Origin: Eubacterium limosum
GTDB lineage: Bacteria > Bacillota > Clostridia > Eubacteriales > Eubacteriaceae
DNA length: 20,831 nucleotides
NCBI GenBank assembly: GCA_959020865.1
Contig: CAUEUD010000039.1
Coordinates: 1 to 20,831, forward strand
Direction of reading: 5' to 3'
Every line of letters starts with the position of its first letter. The first letter of the stretch is position 1. Position numbers and translations under genes: made by a program. Of this stretch, positions 1 through 8,352 are shown piece after piece. The notes under the pieces were generated by a model that had not been told where the DNA came from, did not search any database, and was given only the letters and a program-made list of their open reading frames with translations.

Positions 1-3000
1 GCGCACTCCCGCAGGGAGCCTTCTCCCTATAATGCCTGCGTGATCGGCCTGGATGGCCGGAATTTGGATCATCGGAAGGACCTGGATCAGGAGAAGGCGG
101 CTGGTTTTCCTTGCCATAAAGCACCAGCGTTCCGGTGGCTCCGGCTGGCTGCCCTTCAAATAATTGTGTGCAGACGCTGTCTCGATACCATGCGCCATTG
201 CCCTCAGCGTATATAGGCGGAGTCAGGGACACTGCGTCATGGATCGTGTAAGTATCCGGGTTGCCCGAAGGCAGTTCACCTGCACCGGCTGTGTAGTAAA
301 TATTGTAATGGATCAACTCCCATTTTGCATAAACCTCGAGACCACCTGTCGAGCCATGTCCAATGGAGTCAATGGCGTTTTGCAGCTCGGGGTCTGTGTA
401 CCAGCCCACAAAGCGGTAGCCTGGCTTTTCCGGTGCATTCAGGTAGAGAGAGGGCGATACAATGGTGTAAGTGAGGGGGTTATCCGGATGGTTAGTCCCT
501 CCGTCCAGGTGATAAGTGATGGGATACTCTGTATCCTCATAGGCCGCGTGGAGTATGGGATGGATGCTGGCAGGCGGCACCGGGCCAACTGTATCTATTG
601 CTGCTGTGTGCTCTGAGTCTGCGAACCAGCCTGTGAACGCTCCACCTTTGATGTCCGCGGGCTTTAGTGTAAAGCGTGGTGTGGCCCGTGTAAGCCTTTT
701 TATATTAAGCGGATTGTTGCGGCCCCGGCCTGTCTCGTAATCCAGCTTTATGGAGTTACTGTCAAGATCGACACTGTGATAGTTGATCACGGCTGTGGCA
801 AAGCTTGGAGGATATGTATTGGCAGCAGAAGTTTCCGGAGCGCTGTCCTGTGTCTGTTGGAGCATTGTACTGTCGCCGTGCAGAAACTGCTTCAAGGCTT
901 CCAGTTGTTCAGTTTCGTTTCCTGATAGTTTGTTTCCAGTGTAGACACAGACCACCTGTGTACGTCCTTCTTTTAGAGCGTTTGTTCCGCTGAAACAGCT
1001 GTCAAGGTCAATGTTAAAGCTGGTACCGTCGGTAGACAGATTTTTTTCCATGAGCCGGACGTTTTCGTCAGAGTCGATAAAAAGCAGGTAAGTCCAGGCA
1101 TTTGCTGGAAGCTGTACATCGTCAAACCCGTCGATTTTAATGGGATAACTGCCGCCGTCCTCGCCCCGTTGTAACATATCCTCCTCGCCGACATTTGCAG
1201 TATCGCCGACCTGAAGGTTTAGCTGGGGCTGGCTGGACGTTGTATTGTCAGACTGAGCTGTGGCTGCGGGTACAATGGTCAAGCGCGCTTCCTTCGAATA
1301 CGCCATGGGGTAGATGCCGTTTATCAGGTTGTTGTCATAGACAATGACGCGGATCTTGGTATTGTTATCTTCTGACTGGACGTTTTCGATTCTGAATTCA
1401 TTATTATTTGACGGCTCTCCCTGACGTTCCCAGTTTCCCAGGAAGGAATCTTCGTCAAAAGTAAATTTTTCCCATTGATACATATGCCTGGGAGGGGTTG
1501 TCTCACCGGTAACCGCGACATTAAACAAAGCAGTTTTGCCCACATTTGTCTCACAGTCTCTGGGCTGTGCAGATATGTCCGGGTGGGAAGTGGGCTGTGT
1601 GGTGGCTTTCAGCATTTTTCCGAGCACACTGGGGTTGGCTCTGCTGCGATCTTTATAAGCCCGCAGTTGGAAGGTATAAATTTCACCGGGTTCCAGTCCC
1701 TTGACGGTTATCATATTGTCTGTGGTGGTTCCCTGTGGCAGCGCTGTGCCATCCCGCGCGATCATATACAGCTCAAACAAGCCGGCTCTCCGGGTAGTGT
1801 TTGCTTCATCCCAGCAGAGAGTCACGGAGGAGGTTTCAGAGTCTGATGCCAGCTGTGTATCGTAGATCCACATATCTGGAAGCGTTGGCGGCGCGTTTTC
1901 GGCCTCTTCGGTCAGGAAGCCGAGGACATAGGGATTCTTGCCGTCTTTATTCTTTTCCAGAGCGGTTGTCCGCCACATGGCCGGTGAGACCTCGAAGGTA
2001 TATGCATTTGCAGTTTTGGGAAGTGCGTTAACTGTTGCCCCGACCCCTTTTCCGTGAGTGGTCGAGTTAATCCAGGACGCCCCTCCGCCAGCCGTGAAGT
2101 CAAGGCCTATCCTTCCTTCGGCATTAACCCTCATCAGAGCGCTTGCTGTTACACTTGCTACCAGGTCAAGCTCGGCGCTGAAGTCCAGGCTAAAGCCGTT
2201 TTTGTATTCCTGGGTCTGCTCATGGTCGATGTCAAAGGTTATGGAGCTGCCGCCGCTGGTGACAGCATGTTTTCCGCCTTTATTATAACTTTGATCGGCA
2301 ACATTTGGAATATCTGACTGCTCTTTTGGATAGGTGTCTGGTGCGCCGGGAACAAACTGTTTTCCGAAAATTTCGGCGGTATCGATTTTTTTGATCCCTG
2401 CATTATTTCCAGTGGGCTCTGCACCCTCAGCAGCTTTATTATATTGATCTACTGTTATCAGGCTGTACTGGGGATCATATACATTGTCGATGGAGTAGGT
2501 TTCAAACGTACCGCCAGCCTTATCACCGATTTTATAGCCCGTTAAGTCTTCTCCTGTGTTCTTCTTATAGTTGTCGAGCAGCTCCTGCGTTATTGTATAT
2601 TCCGGTATCCAAACATCATAGAGGTAAGAGGTGACCGGCGAGGCAATGCAGACGACGTTTGCGGTGTCGCTGTCCGCAGTGTAGGTGAGGCTGGTAGTAA
2701 TATTGTTGGATGAGAAGACTGAGCCGATGTAAGAGAGCATCAACTGATCGTTAAAGGCGCCGCCGATTAAGACTTCATTGGCGCATAGGCCTACCCCTCC
2801 TGTGAGCTGAAACCCCATATTGACGCCGCCGCCCACATTCCAGTCGCCCTCTGTGCCGCTTCCGTGGGAGGAGCTGATCCTGAAGGATACTTCGCCGGAC
2901 TTGTAGTCATCGATTCCCAGCAATTCGTTATAATGCGGGGTGGGGGACAGAACAGCCAGTGAAGTCGGTGCGCTCCAGCCGCTTTGTTTGCCTTTATACT

Positions 3001-4759
3001 TAAAATAAACGGTATCGTCGTCAAAGTTTACATCGGTGATGGTTAAAAAGGTACCGTCAAAATTTTCGCCGCGGTTATCAATGTAGCCGGTATCGGATTT
3101 TGTCTGGGAGAGCTCGGTGTTTTTGGGGACGCCTTTGCCGTGCACCCAGCTGACATCATAGTCGATATGGTAATTGGTGTACGCTTCGATGGCGCCGCTT
3201 ACCACCACGGTTTGCTCTGTGCCGTACCGGTCCTTTGCAAAGCAGGAGGTCACAGCGCGGGAAATAAACTTATTGCGCGTACCGCCCAGTGATATGGAGT
3301 GTATGTCTGTCAATGCGTTGTTTTTAAAATAATCGGCCTCGGTGTCAGCTGTCGCGGGGAAGTCTTTGTTAAACTTGAAGGTGACGCCTTCTAAGAACAG
3401 ATAATCCTTTGGATCTTCTGAAAAATATCTGCCTGCACTCAGAGCCGCCGGCTCCAGCATCTCCTTACCCACGTAGACATCGTTTATTTTATGGACTGTC
3501 TGAGGAGAGGACCAGACATATTGGTATCCTGAATTCCAGGTAACCATCTGCACCATGTTTGAATCCCCAACCATATAGCCGCAGTCATAGTAGCTTTTTG
3601 AATAGTTAACGTGGCCGGCAACGACCAGCTCATTGACGCCGTTGCCGTTGAGATCCGTGTCGCAGGCTGAGGCGAAACGCATGCCAGTGTAGCCGGACTC
3701 ATGGGGAATGTCAAAAATCTTCACCATCTCATATTTCCCATTTGGAACGGTGTTTGCGTAGCTGTAGATAGATGACACACTGCGCTGGAAACGCCTGTCA
3801 TAGCCGTTTGAGTTTTTGACTGGGAGTGAGGCGTTGATTACCAGATCGTCACATCCGGAGGTGTTTGTGGTGGCAAGATTTACAACCGGCAGCTGCCAGT
3901 CATGGTAGGCGAAATCTCCAAAGGCGCTTTTATCAAGGTCGCTGAGATAAATACGCTGTTGTTCATTGATCTTTCCATGCTGGTCAAGGGTTGCGATGAC
4001 AATATAAGGTCCCCAATAGGCATTGGAAGGGACGTAGAACGCAAGGGCGGGAGCAAGATTATCCAGATAGTAAGAGCCAGCGGAGAGAGCCATAAGCCCA
4101 AGGGCGCTGTCCGCCTCAACATTGTTCACCCAATCGGAATTGCTGGGGCCAGCTGGATCCGCAAGAGAGTATTCCTTGCTGTCCAGCACATTCATATCCT
4201 TATCGTAAGTGGTGAGCCGCATAAAACTCATTACCTGGTGGTGGTGGTTTGGGTCTTCTCTGGTATAAAGGGTACTTTCAGCGATGCCCTTTTGAAAGGT
4301 ATCTTCCCCTGACTTGCGATTGTACTGCATGCTCACTGCATTCTGGGCCTGGTAGTGGTCGCTTTGAGAATAGCTTTTGTGTGCTTCCTCTTTCAGATTG
4401 TCCAGCTTGATATTATCTCCGGTGAATTTTTCCGGACCTTTCAAAATCTGGGCCTGGCCGGTATAAGGGGTATGCCTGTTAGCAGAAGCCACGTAAAGCT
4501 CGGAAAGTTCCATGGGTGTGTAGTTTGCGAGAGGGTCGGCGGCATTCTGGGTAAAATCCTTTGGCTGCTGGCTTTTATCGGTTACACCGGTCAGTCCAAA
4601 GGCTTCATAGGATGCGTCACTGACATAGTTTTTAGTGCCTTCCGGGGTGCCGCTGTTATCGCTGAGGCCAGCTTCCTCTGCCAGCACGCTGGCAGGAGAC
4701 AGGAGGCCCGTCAGAAGTGCGAAGCATGTAACGGCAGAAATGAGTTTCTTTTTTAGCAT
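1..4759 (-). CDS. large secreted mosaic surface protein (C-terminal end missing)
   Basis: The reading frame is open from the ATG at 4759 to the left edge, about 1,586 residues, with no stop in the window. It begins with a clear signal peptide: MLKKK, then a hydrophobic core, then a probable signal-peptidase cut after SVLA (about residue 27). An AAGGAG ribosome site at 4767-4772 sits 7 nt before the start. Residues about 295-390 look like FG-GAP/VCBS propeller repeats (GCDDLVI, then DTDLNGNGVNELVV). Residues about 955-1055 resemble a fibronectin type III domain (ending GLEPGEIYTFQLRAY), and about 1060-1165 an Ig-like domain (YQWEK). Residues about 1340-1510 hold two or three Listeria-Bacteroides (Flg_new/InlB B-type) repeats, the best one with the GYRFVGWY and YAKW signatures. 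A Pro/Asp/Ser linker (PSPDPGPSDD) follows. The role is presumably extracellular binding or adhesion; ligand and cell-wall anchor cannot be seen. The last 20 or so codons at the edge turn Arg/His/Cys-rich, unlike the rest. High confidence for the gene, moderate for individual domains. Confidence 0.9.
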   Translation of the reverse strand, partial: MLKKKLISAVTCFALLTGLLSPASVLAEEAGLSDNSGTPEGTKNYVSDASYEAFGLTGVTDKSQQPKDFTQNAADPLANYTPMELSELYVASANRHTPYTGQAQILKGPEKFTGDNIKLDNLKEEAHKSYSQSDHYQAQNAVSMQYNRKSGEDTFQKGIAESTLYTREDPNHHHQVMSFMRLTTYDKDMNVLDSKEYSLADPAGPSNSDWVNNVEADSALGLMALSAGSYYLDNLAPALAFYVPSNAYWGPYIVIATLDQHGKINEQQRIYLSDLDKSAFGDFAYHDWQLPVVNLATTNTSGCDDLVINASLPVKNSNGYDRRFQRSVSSIYSYANTVPNGKYEMVKIFDIPHESGYTGMRFASACDTDLNGNGVNELVVAGHVNYSKSYYDCGYMVGDSNMVQMVTWNSGYQYVWSSPQTVHKINDVYVGKEMLEPAALSAGRYFSEDPKDYLFLEGVTFKFNKDFPATADTEADYFKNNALTDIHSISLGGTRNKFISRAVTSCFAKDRYGTEQTVVVSGAIEAYTNYHIDYDVSWVHGKGVPKNTELSQTKSDTGYIDNRGENFDGTFLTITDVNFDDDTVYFKYKGKQSGWSAPTSLAVLSPTPHYNELLGIDDYKSGEVSFRISSSHGSGTEGDWNVGGGVNMGFQLTGGVGLCANEVLIGGAFNDQLMLSYIGSVFSSNNITTSLTYTADSDTANVVCIASPVTSYLYDVWIPEYTITQELLDNYKKNTGEDLTGYKIGDKAGGTFETYSIDNVYDPQYSLITVDQYNKAAEGAEPTGNNAGIKKIDTAEIFGKQFVPGAPDTYPKEQSDIPNVADQSYNKGGKHAVTSGGSSITFDIDHEQTQEYKNGFSLDFSAELDLVASVTASALMRVNAEGRIGLDFTAGGGASWINSTTHGKGVGATVNALPKTANAYTFEVSPAMWRTTALEKNKDGKNPYVLGFLTEEAENAPPTLPDMWIYDTQLASDSETSSVTLCWDEANTTRRAGLFELYMIARDGTALPQGTTTDNMITVKGLEPGEIYTFQLRAYKDRSRANPSVLGKMLKATTQPTSHPDISAQPRDCETNVGKTALFNVAVTGETTPPRHMYQWEKFTFDEDSFLGNWERQGEPSNNNEFRIENVQSEDNNTKIRVIVYDNNLINGIYPMAYSKEARLTIVPAATAQSDNTTSSQPQLNLQVGDTANVGEEDMLQRGEDGGSYPIKIDGFDDVQLPANAWTYLLFIDSDENVRLMEKNLSTDGTSFNIDLDSCFSGTNALKEGRTQVVCVYTGNKLSGNETEQLEALKQFLHGDSTMLQQTQDSAPETSAANTYPPSFATAVINYHSVDLDSNSIKLDYETGRGRNNPLNIKRLTRATPRFTLKPADIKGGAFTGWFADSEHTAAIDTVGPVPPASIHPILHAAYEDTEYPITYHLDGGTNHPDNPLTYTIVSPSLYLNAPEKPGYRFVGWYTDPELQNAIDSIGHGSTGGLEVYAKWELIHYNIYYTAGAGELPSGNPDTYTIHDAVSLTPPIYAEGNGAWYRDSVCTQLFEGQPAGATGTLVLYGKENQPPSPDPGPSDDPNSGHPGRSRRHYREKAPCGSA

Positions 4760-4812
4760 GAGCGTTCTCCTTACTTATAAAATCGGATTGTAATCGGTTA
4801 ATTTTTTCGTTC

Positions 4813-4841
4813 ATTATAACACATTGAGAACAATACTTGAG
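4813..4841 (-). promoter_or_regulatory. extended -10 promoter of the surface protein
   Basis: Reading the minus strand, TATAAT (4818-4813) is preceded directly by TGT (4821-4819), giving an extended -10 element. The position 17 bp upstream (4841-4836) reads CTCAAG, a poor -35, which is tolerable with an extended -10. The predicted start leaves an untranslated leader of about 45 nt before the AAGGAG site. Confidence 0.6.
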
Positions 4842-4844
4842 AAA

Positions 4845-4862
4845 GGTTACCAATTTGTAACC
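4845..4862. promoter_or_regulatory. palindrome upstream of the surface-protein promoter
   Basis: GGTTAC (4845-4850) and GTAACC (4857-4862) form a perfect 6-bp inverted repeat around a 6-bp centre. It lies immediately upstream of the -35 position of the surface-protein promoter, where an activator or repressor dimer could bind. No cognate regulator is identifiable here. Confidence 0.35.
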
Positions 4863-4885
4863 ACCGCTGCGATTAAGAACAAGTA

Positions 4886-4924
4886 AATCCCCAGACCTTT
4901 ATCATGAAAGACCTGGGGATTTTT
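4886..4924. terminator. intrinsic terminator downstream of the BCCT gene
   Basis: AATCCCCAG (4886-4894) pairs with CTGGGGATT (4913-4921), and CTTT/AAAG pair further in. The stem lies between the BCCT stop codon and the surface-protein promoter, so it probably ends the BCCT transcript. The better T-run (4920-4924) is on the plus strand; on the minus strand only ATTTA follows. It may therefore act in both directions or be leaky for BCCT. Confidence 0.6.
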
Positions 4925-4966
4925 GTGTTAGCGCTGAAGAAATTTTTTGTGCTTTAAAAAAGATTT

Positions 4967-6562
4967 TTAACTGTTGGGATCAGCTGTTTCTGTTGATTCA
5001 TGAGGGGCGTCGGGAATTTTATCAGAAGAAATTTCTTCGGACAGCCGCCACCCGTTTTTCCGGATGTCCTTAAAAAAGGACAGAGCCATCAGTGCGATGA
5101 TCGCAAGGGCGGGGACCCCGCAGATAACGGTGATGGTCTGGAAGGGGCGGATACCGCCAATCATCAGCAGGGCAATGCTGATGACGCCAATACACAGTGA
5201 CCAGAAAATTTTAATCCAGGAAGGCGGTTCCTGACCGCTTTTTAATACCTTGGTCGTGGACATGGCCATGCTGTAGGCATTGGCGTTTAAGAGGGTCTGC
5301 ATACAGATATTGGCAAAGATAAAGAGCACAGGCATGAGGATACCGGCAAACGGGAGGTATTTCCAGATCGCTGCAATGGCAGCGCCCTGTCCGCCTTCGG
5401 CGAGAATGCTGCCTAAATCCAGTCCCTGCTCCAGGAAGGTATTGATGGAGAAACCCTGGAACACGATAAAGAACATGTATGTACCAATGACTGTGGCGCC
5501 AAGAAGCCCCAGAACAAGCTCACGCACAGTACGTCCTTTGGAGATGCGGCCATAAAATACCCCGTTTTGGATGGACATGGTAATGTACCAGGCGTAATAG
5601 AAAACAGTCCAGTTTTGGGGAATGCCGGATTTGGCATAGGGGTCTGTGTTGCAGACAAGGTGGAGGGTGTTCTGCATGAGCATGCCCAGACCGTCTGTAA
5701 AGCTGTTAAGCATGAAGAAGGACGGCCCGAAAAGCAGGACGAAAACCAGAATACCAAAGCCCACGTACACGCGGATATTGCTGAGCAGGCCAATGCCCTT
5801 TTTAAGCCCGGCGAACAGGAGAATTGCCATGATAATACTCCAGGCCATGATCAGGACAACAGAGACGATAAAGGGAGGCTCATAGCCGATAATATTGGTA
5901 ATGATGGCGACAAGGGTAGGGACGTTGACGCCAACGCAGGTCACGACAGAGGAGAGAAGAGCGACGATATAAATAATGTCAATGGTTTTGCCGAGACCGC
6001 CCCGGGCGCGTTTTTTACCGAGCAGAGAAATGCAGGCTGTACTCGGCAGGGTATCGTCTACTTTTTTACAGTAGAACTGGTAGGCAAAGAGCACCGCGAT
6101 CAGGGCATAGCCCAGGTAGAAAACAGGGCCCCAGTGGAACAGCGGCATCATGGCTGCCTGCTGGAGAGCCTCCACTGTTCCGCTCTCAACGCCCCACATG
6201 GGAGACTGGTAGGTGTACAGCCACTCCACGCTTGTCCAAGTGAGCACGCCGAGCCCAGCAGCCCCGGTAAAGATCATACCTAGCCAGGAGAGGGTAGAAT
6301 ACTCAGGCTTTTCATTGCCGAAGCGTTTCTTGCCGAGCGGCCCAAAGGCCAGGATGAGCACAACGACGATGAGCGCCAGATAGTACCAGTCGAACAGCCA
6401 GGCAAATTTATCCGTGATAAAGGAAAAGACCGTTTCCAGTACATTGCCGGCAACCGTCGGGTTGGACATAACCACAGCTGTCAGCAGCACGGTAAAGATA
6501 AGCGGTGGAAAAAAGGTCCAGCCGTTGACCATGGAAAAAGGTGATTTTTTGTCAGATTTCAT
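4967..6562 (-). CDS. BCCT-family betaine/carnitine/choline-type transporter
   Basis: This 531-residue integral membrane protein has the usual BCCT core: a Gly-rich stretch in TM3 (TGAAGLGVL, about 99-107), the TM4 motif FHWGPVFY (about 142-149), and the TM8 signature NWTVFYYAWY (317-326) followed by GRISKGRTVREL. About 12 hydrophobic segments fit the family. It should import a quaternary-ammonium compound. Against the Trp box of E. coli CaiT (W316, W323, W324, Y327, from memory) the matching residues are W318, W325, Y326 and M329, so the cage is only partly kept and carnitine cannot be assumed. The gene is divergent from an MttB-family methyltransferase with matching sigma-54 promoters, so it most likely feeds that enzyme. 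The ATG at 6562 lacks a good Shine-Dalgarno and no better in-frame start is seen. Family call very secure, substrate unknown. Confidence 0.95.
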   Translation of the reverse strand: MKSDKKSPFSMVNGWTFFPPLIFTVLLTAVVMSNPTVAGNVLETVFSFITDKFAWLFDWYYLALIVVVLILAFGPLGKKRFGNEKPEYSTLSWLGMIFTGAAGLGVLTWTSVEWLYTYQSPMWGVESGTVEALQQAAMMPLFHWGPVFYLGYALIAVLFAYQFYCKKVDDTLPSTACISLLGKKRARGGLGKTIDIIYIVALLSSVVTCVGVNVPTLVAIITNIIGYEPPFIVSVVLIMAWSIIMAILLFAGLKKGIGLLSNIRVYVGFGILVFVLLFGPSFFMLNSFTDGLGMLMQNTLHLVCNTDPYAKSGIPQNWTVFYYAWYITMSIQNGVFYGRISKGRTVRELVLGLLGATVIGTYMFFIVFQGFSINTFLEQGLDLGSILAEGGQGAAIAAIWKYLPFAGILMPVLFIFANICMQTLLNANAYSMAMSTTKVLKSGQEPPSWIKIFWSLCIGVISIALLMIGGIRPFQTITVICGVPALAIIALMALSFFKDIRKNGWRLSEEISSDKIPDAPHESTETADPNS

Positions 6563-6641
6563 TTTGTTTTCAGGCTGCTGCAGCTTAGGTCTGCGACAGC
6601 CATCCCCCTTCTTGTATTTTCTTACTTACTATCTATAAACA

Positions 6642-6657
6642 CGCAATAAACATGCCA
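6642..6657 (-). promoter_or_regulatory. sigma-54 (-24/-12) promoter of the BCCT gene
   Basis: The minus strand reads TGGCATGTTTATTGCG at 6657-6642. It has GG and GC at the required 12-bp spacing and closely matches TGGCAC-N5-TTGC. It lies about 80 nt upstream of the BCCT start codon. The match is visible directly; use in vivo is inferred. Confidence 0.8.
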
Positions 6658-6699
6658 AAGCAGTGAAGGGAGAAAAGGGGGAGATTTCAAGGGTTTTGA

Positions 6700-6755
6700 A
6701 ATGATTTTCCGAAAAGTAACGAACGAAAATCATTCAAACGAATGATTTTCGTTCG
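6700..6755. promoter_or_regulatory. shared enhancer (UAS) between two divergent sigma-54 promoters
   Basis: A perfect inverted repeat occupies 6720-6755: a 16-bp arm containing GAACGAAAATCATTC, a loop AAAC, and its exact complement. A third half-site, AATGATTTTC at 6700-6709, repeats ten bases of the right arm (6741-6750) 41 bp away, about four helical turns. The element lies roughly 65-110 bp upstream of both -24/-12 promoters, the usual place for a sigma-54 activator. There is no T-run, so a terminator is unlikely. The adjacent PAS/AAA+ activator gene is the natural candidate to bind it. The rest of the 318-bp gap between start codons (6563-6880) holds only the two promoters, a weak hairpin and untranslated leaders. 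Confidence 0.75.
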
Positions 6756-6803
6756 CATTAAAGCAAGTATGGACTGGTCTGTGTTTGAAAAAAAGCGTCC
6801 AAA

Positions 6804-6824
6804 CGCCCTGCAATGGGCTTTTTT
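6804..6824 (+). terminator. possible short terminator upstream of the mttB-like promoter
   Basis: GCCC (6805-6808) and GGGC (6815-6818) flank a 6-nt loop and are followed by six T residues. The stem is only 4 bp, plus weak A/T pairs. It lies between the enhancer and the -24 box, so it would not affect the sigma-54 transcript but could block read-through entering from upstream. Weak evidence. Confidence 0.35.
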
Positions 6825-6829
6825 GATTT

Positions 6830-6845
6830 TGGCATAAATATTGCA
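6830..6845 (+). promoter_or_regulatory. sigma-54 (-24/-12) promoter of the first mttB-like gene
   Basis: TGGCATAAATATTGCA has TGGCA and TTGCA at the correct spacing (GG and GC 12 bp apart), a near-perfect sigma-54 site. Transcription would start near 6856, leaving a leader of about 25 nt with GGAGG at 6869-6873. Confidence 0.85.
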
Positions 6846-6880
6846 TTACCTAAACAGTATCAAATACTGGAGGTATTAAT

Positions 6881-8293
6881 ATGTATAAACGGAATTTTAC
6901 AAGAAGCTTTGTCACACAGGAATCCATTGAACTCATCCACGAAAAATCACTGTACTTATTAAAGAATAAGGGGATACGGTTTTGTTCGGAGGAGCTGCTG
7001 GAGATGTTTCGGGAAAAAGGGTTTAAGGTTGACGGCGAGCTTGTCTATATAACAGAGGAACAGGTTGACGACGCTTTGGCCTCCTGCCCGAGAAATTTTG
7101 ATTATGTGTCCAGGGGACACAGGCACCGTGTTGGAACAACTCAGAAAAAAACCATTGGACAGTCCTCGCTTGGGCCTGTCAATGTGCTTAAGGAGGGAGA
7201 ACACCGCCCGGCTGCCGCGGAAGATTTTGTCAATTTTGTGAAGCTGTTTCAGACAAGCGATGTGATCGACGTGATCGACTGCGAACTGCTGCACCCAAAT
7301 GATGTGCCGGCCCAGTACAAAACTGATTTTATGACCCTGACGCCTATGATTTACAGCGACAAGCCACTGGCAGGCCTGAACGGAAGCCGGGAAACCTGCC
7401 GTAGAGCTATCCAGCTGGCTAAAGAATTCAATGATATTCACGACCAGGTGCTCATGTCAACCTTAATCACCAGTGCGCCGCCATTCACCTGGGACCGTCT
7501 GATGTGTGAAACCATCATCGAATACGCAAAGAACGGACAGTGCAGCTGCATCGCAGGCGTTGGCCTTGCAGGCCTGACAGCGCCGCCGTCTCTGTCAGGC
7601 GCCATTATCCAGAATAATACTGAGCGCCTTGCGGGCATTGTGGCCACACAGGTGGTAAACCCCGGCGCGCCGGTTATCTATCAATTCTGCGCTCTGGAAA
7701 CAGACCTTCGCTACTCGCTCTGTGTATGCGGCGGGGCTGAAACCAGCGTGGAATGGTTTGTCGAAAATGAGCTCGCCAATTTCTACGGCCTCCCCAAGAG
7801 ATCCCACGGTTGTCTTTCGGACGCCAAACAGGACGACTACCAGTCCGGCAGGGAATCCACCATGGTCGGCCTTTCCGCTTTAATGTGCGAGCCGGAGCTG
7901 GTCTACATGCTGGCCGGAATCATGGACTCCTTTAATACACTGGGCTATGAAAAGTTTATGATGGATGAGGACACCTATAAAATCTGCGGGCGTTTCCTGA
8001 GAGGCGTTGAGTTTAAGGAAGAAAACCTCTATATGGATAAGATGGAAAAAATTGAGCACTCTGCCAATTATCTGGCCAGAACCTCAAAAATTTACCGCAA
8101 CGATTTTGTCTTTCCTGAAATTGCCAATCGGAAGGCTTATTCAAACTGGAAAAAGGAAGACGACGCCATCAGCGTGCAGGAGCGCGCAACCCTGGCCTGG
8201 AAAAAACGGCTGGAAGAATATGTGCCGCTGGAACTGGACAAAAAACAGCAGAAAATGGTCGAAGAACTGCTGCCAAAGGAATGGATTTTATAG
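6881..8293 (+). CDS. MttB-family (pyrrolysine-free) corrinoid methyltransferase, first copy
   Basis: This 470-residue protein belongs to the trimethylamine methyltransferase (MttB) superfamily. Recognisable parts are the N-terminal IELIHEKSLYLLKNKGIRF helix region, SLGPVNV near residue 100, and the conserved block HGCLSDAKQDDYQSGRES near residue 320. True MttB reads through an internal UAG as pyrrolysine; this frame has no internal stop, so it belongs with the MtgB/MtpB/MtcB-type enzymes. Those move a methyl group from a quaternary amine to the Co(I) of a corrinoid protein in the cytoplasm. No corrinoid protein gene is nearby. GGAGG lies 7 nt before the ATG. The gene is divergent from a BCCT carrier and followed by a sigma-54 activator, suggesting a substrate-inducible uptake-and-demethylation unit. 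Substrate not determinable. The second copy (14349-15812) is only distantly similar. Confidence 0.93.
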   Translation: MYKRNFTRSFVTQESIELIHEKSLYLLKNKGIRFCSEELLEMFREKGFKVDGELVYITEEQVDDALASCPRNFDYVSRGHRHRVGTTQKKTIGQSSLGPVNVLKEGEHRPAAAEDFVNFVKLFQTSDVIDVIDCELLHPNDVPAQYKTDFMTLTPMIYSDKPLAGLNGSRETCRRAIQLAKEFNDIHDQVLMSTLITSAPPFTWDRLMCETIIEYAKNGQCSCIAGVGLAGLTAPPSLSGAIIQNNTERLAGIVATQVVNPGAPVIYQFCALETDLRYSLCVCGGAETSVEWFVENELANFYGLPKRSHGCLSDAKQDDYQSGRESTMVGLSALMCEPELVYMLAGIMDSFNTLGYEKFMMDEDTYKICGRFLRGVEFKEENLYMDKMEKIEHSANYLARTSKIYRNDFVFPEIANRKAYSNWKKEDDAISVQERATLAWKKRLEEYVPLELDKKQQKMVEELLPKEWIL

Positions 8294-8306
8294 ACAGCCC
8301 GGCTTT

Positions 8307-8339
8307 AAAGCTGCCACGCGATTCGCGGGCAGCTTTTTT
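8307..8339 (+). terminator. strong intrinsic terminator after the first mttB-like gene
   Basis: AAAGCTGCC pairs with GGCAGCTTT, with an inner CGCG/CGCG pairing around a short loop, followed by a run of six T (8334-8339). It begins 13 nt after the TAG stop and separates the methyltransferase transcript from the activator gene. Confidence 0.85.
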
Positions 8340-8352
8340 GCTTTGTCAGAGA

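Noticed and set aside
5567..6283. Long plus-strand reading frame (238 residues) opposite the BCCT gene
   Set aside because: Antisense shadow: rich in His, Asp and Gln with no recognisable domain, while the minus strand encodes a clear transporter.
6720..6755. Intergenic inverted repeat read as a terminator
   Set aside because: No T-run follows on either strand, and the genes on both sides are transcribed away from it; position and a third half-site fit an enhancer better.
8291..8293. TAG stop of the first mttB-like gene as a possible pyrrolysine codon
   Set aside because: True MttB has its UAG well inside the gene. Here TAG follows the normal C-terminal end, the next in-frame stop comes four codons later, and a terminator starts 13 nt on.
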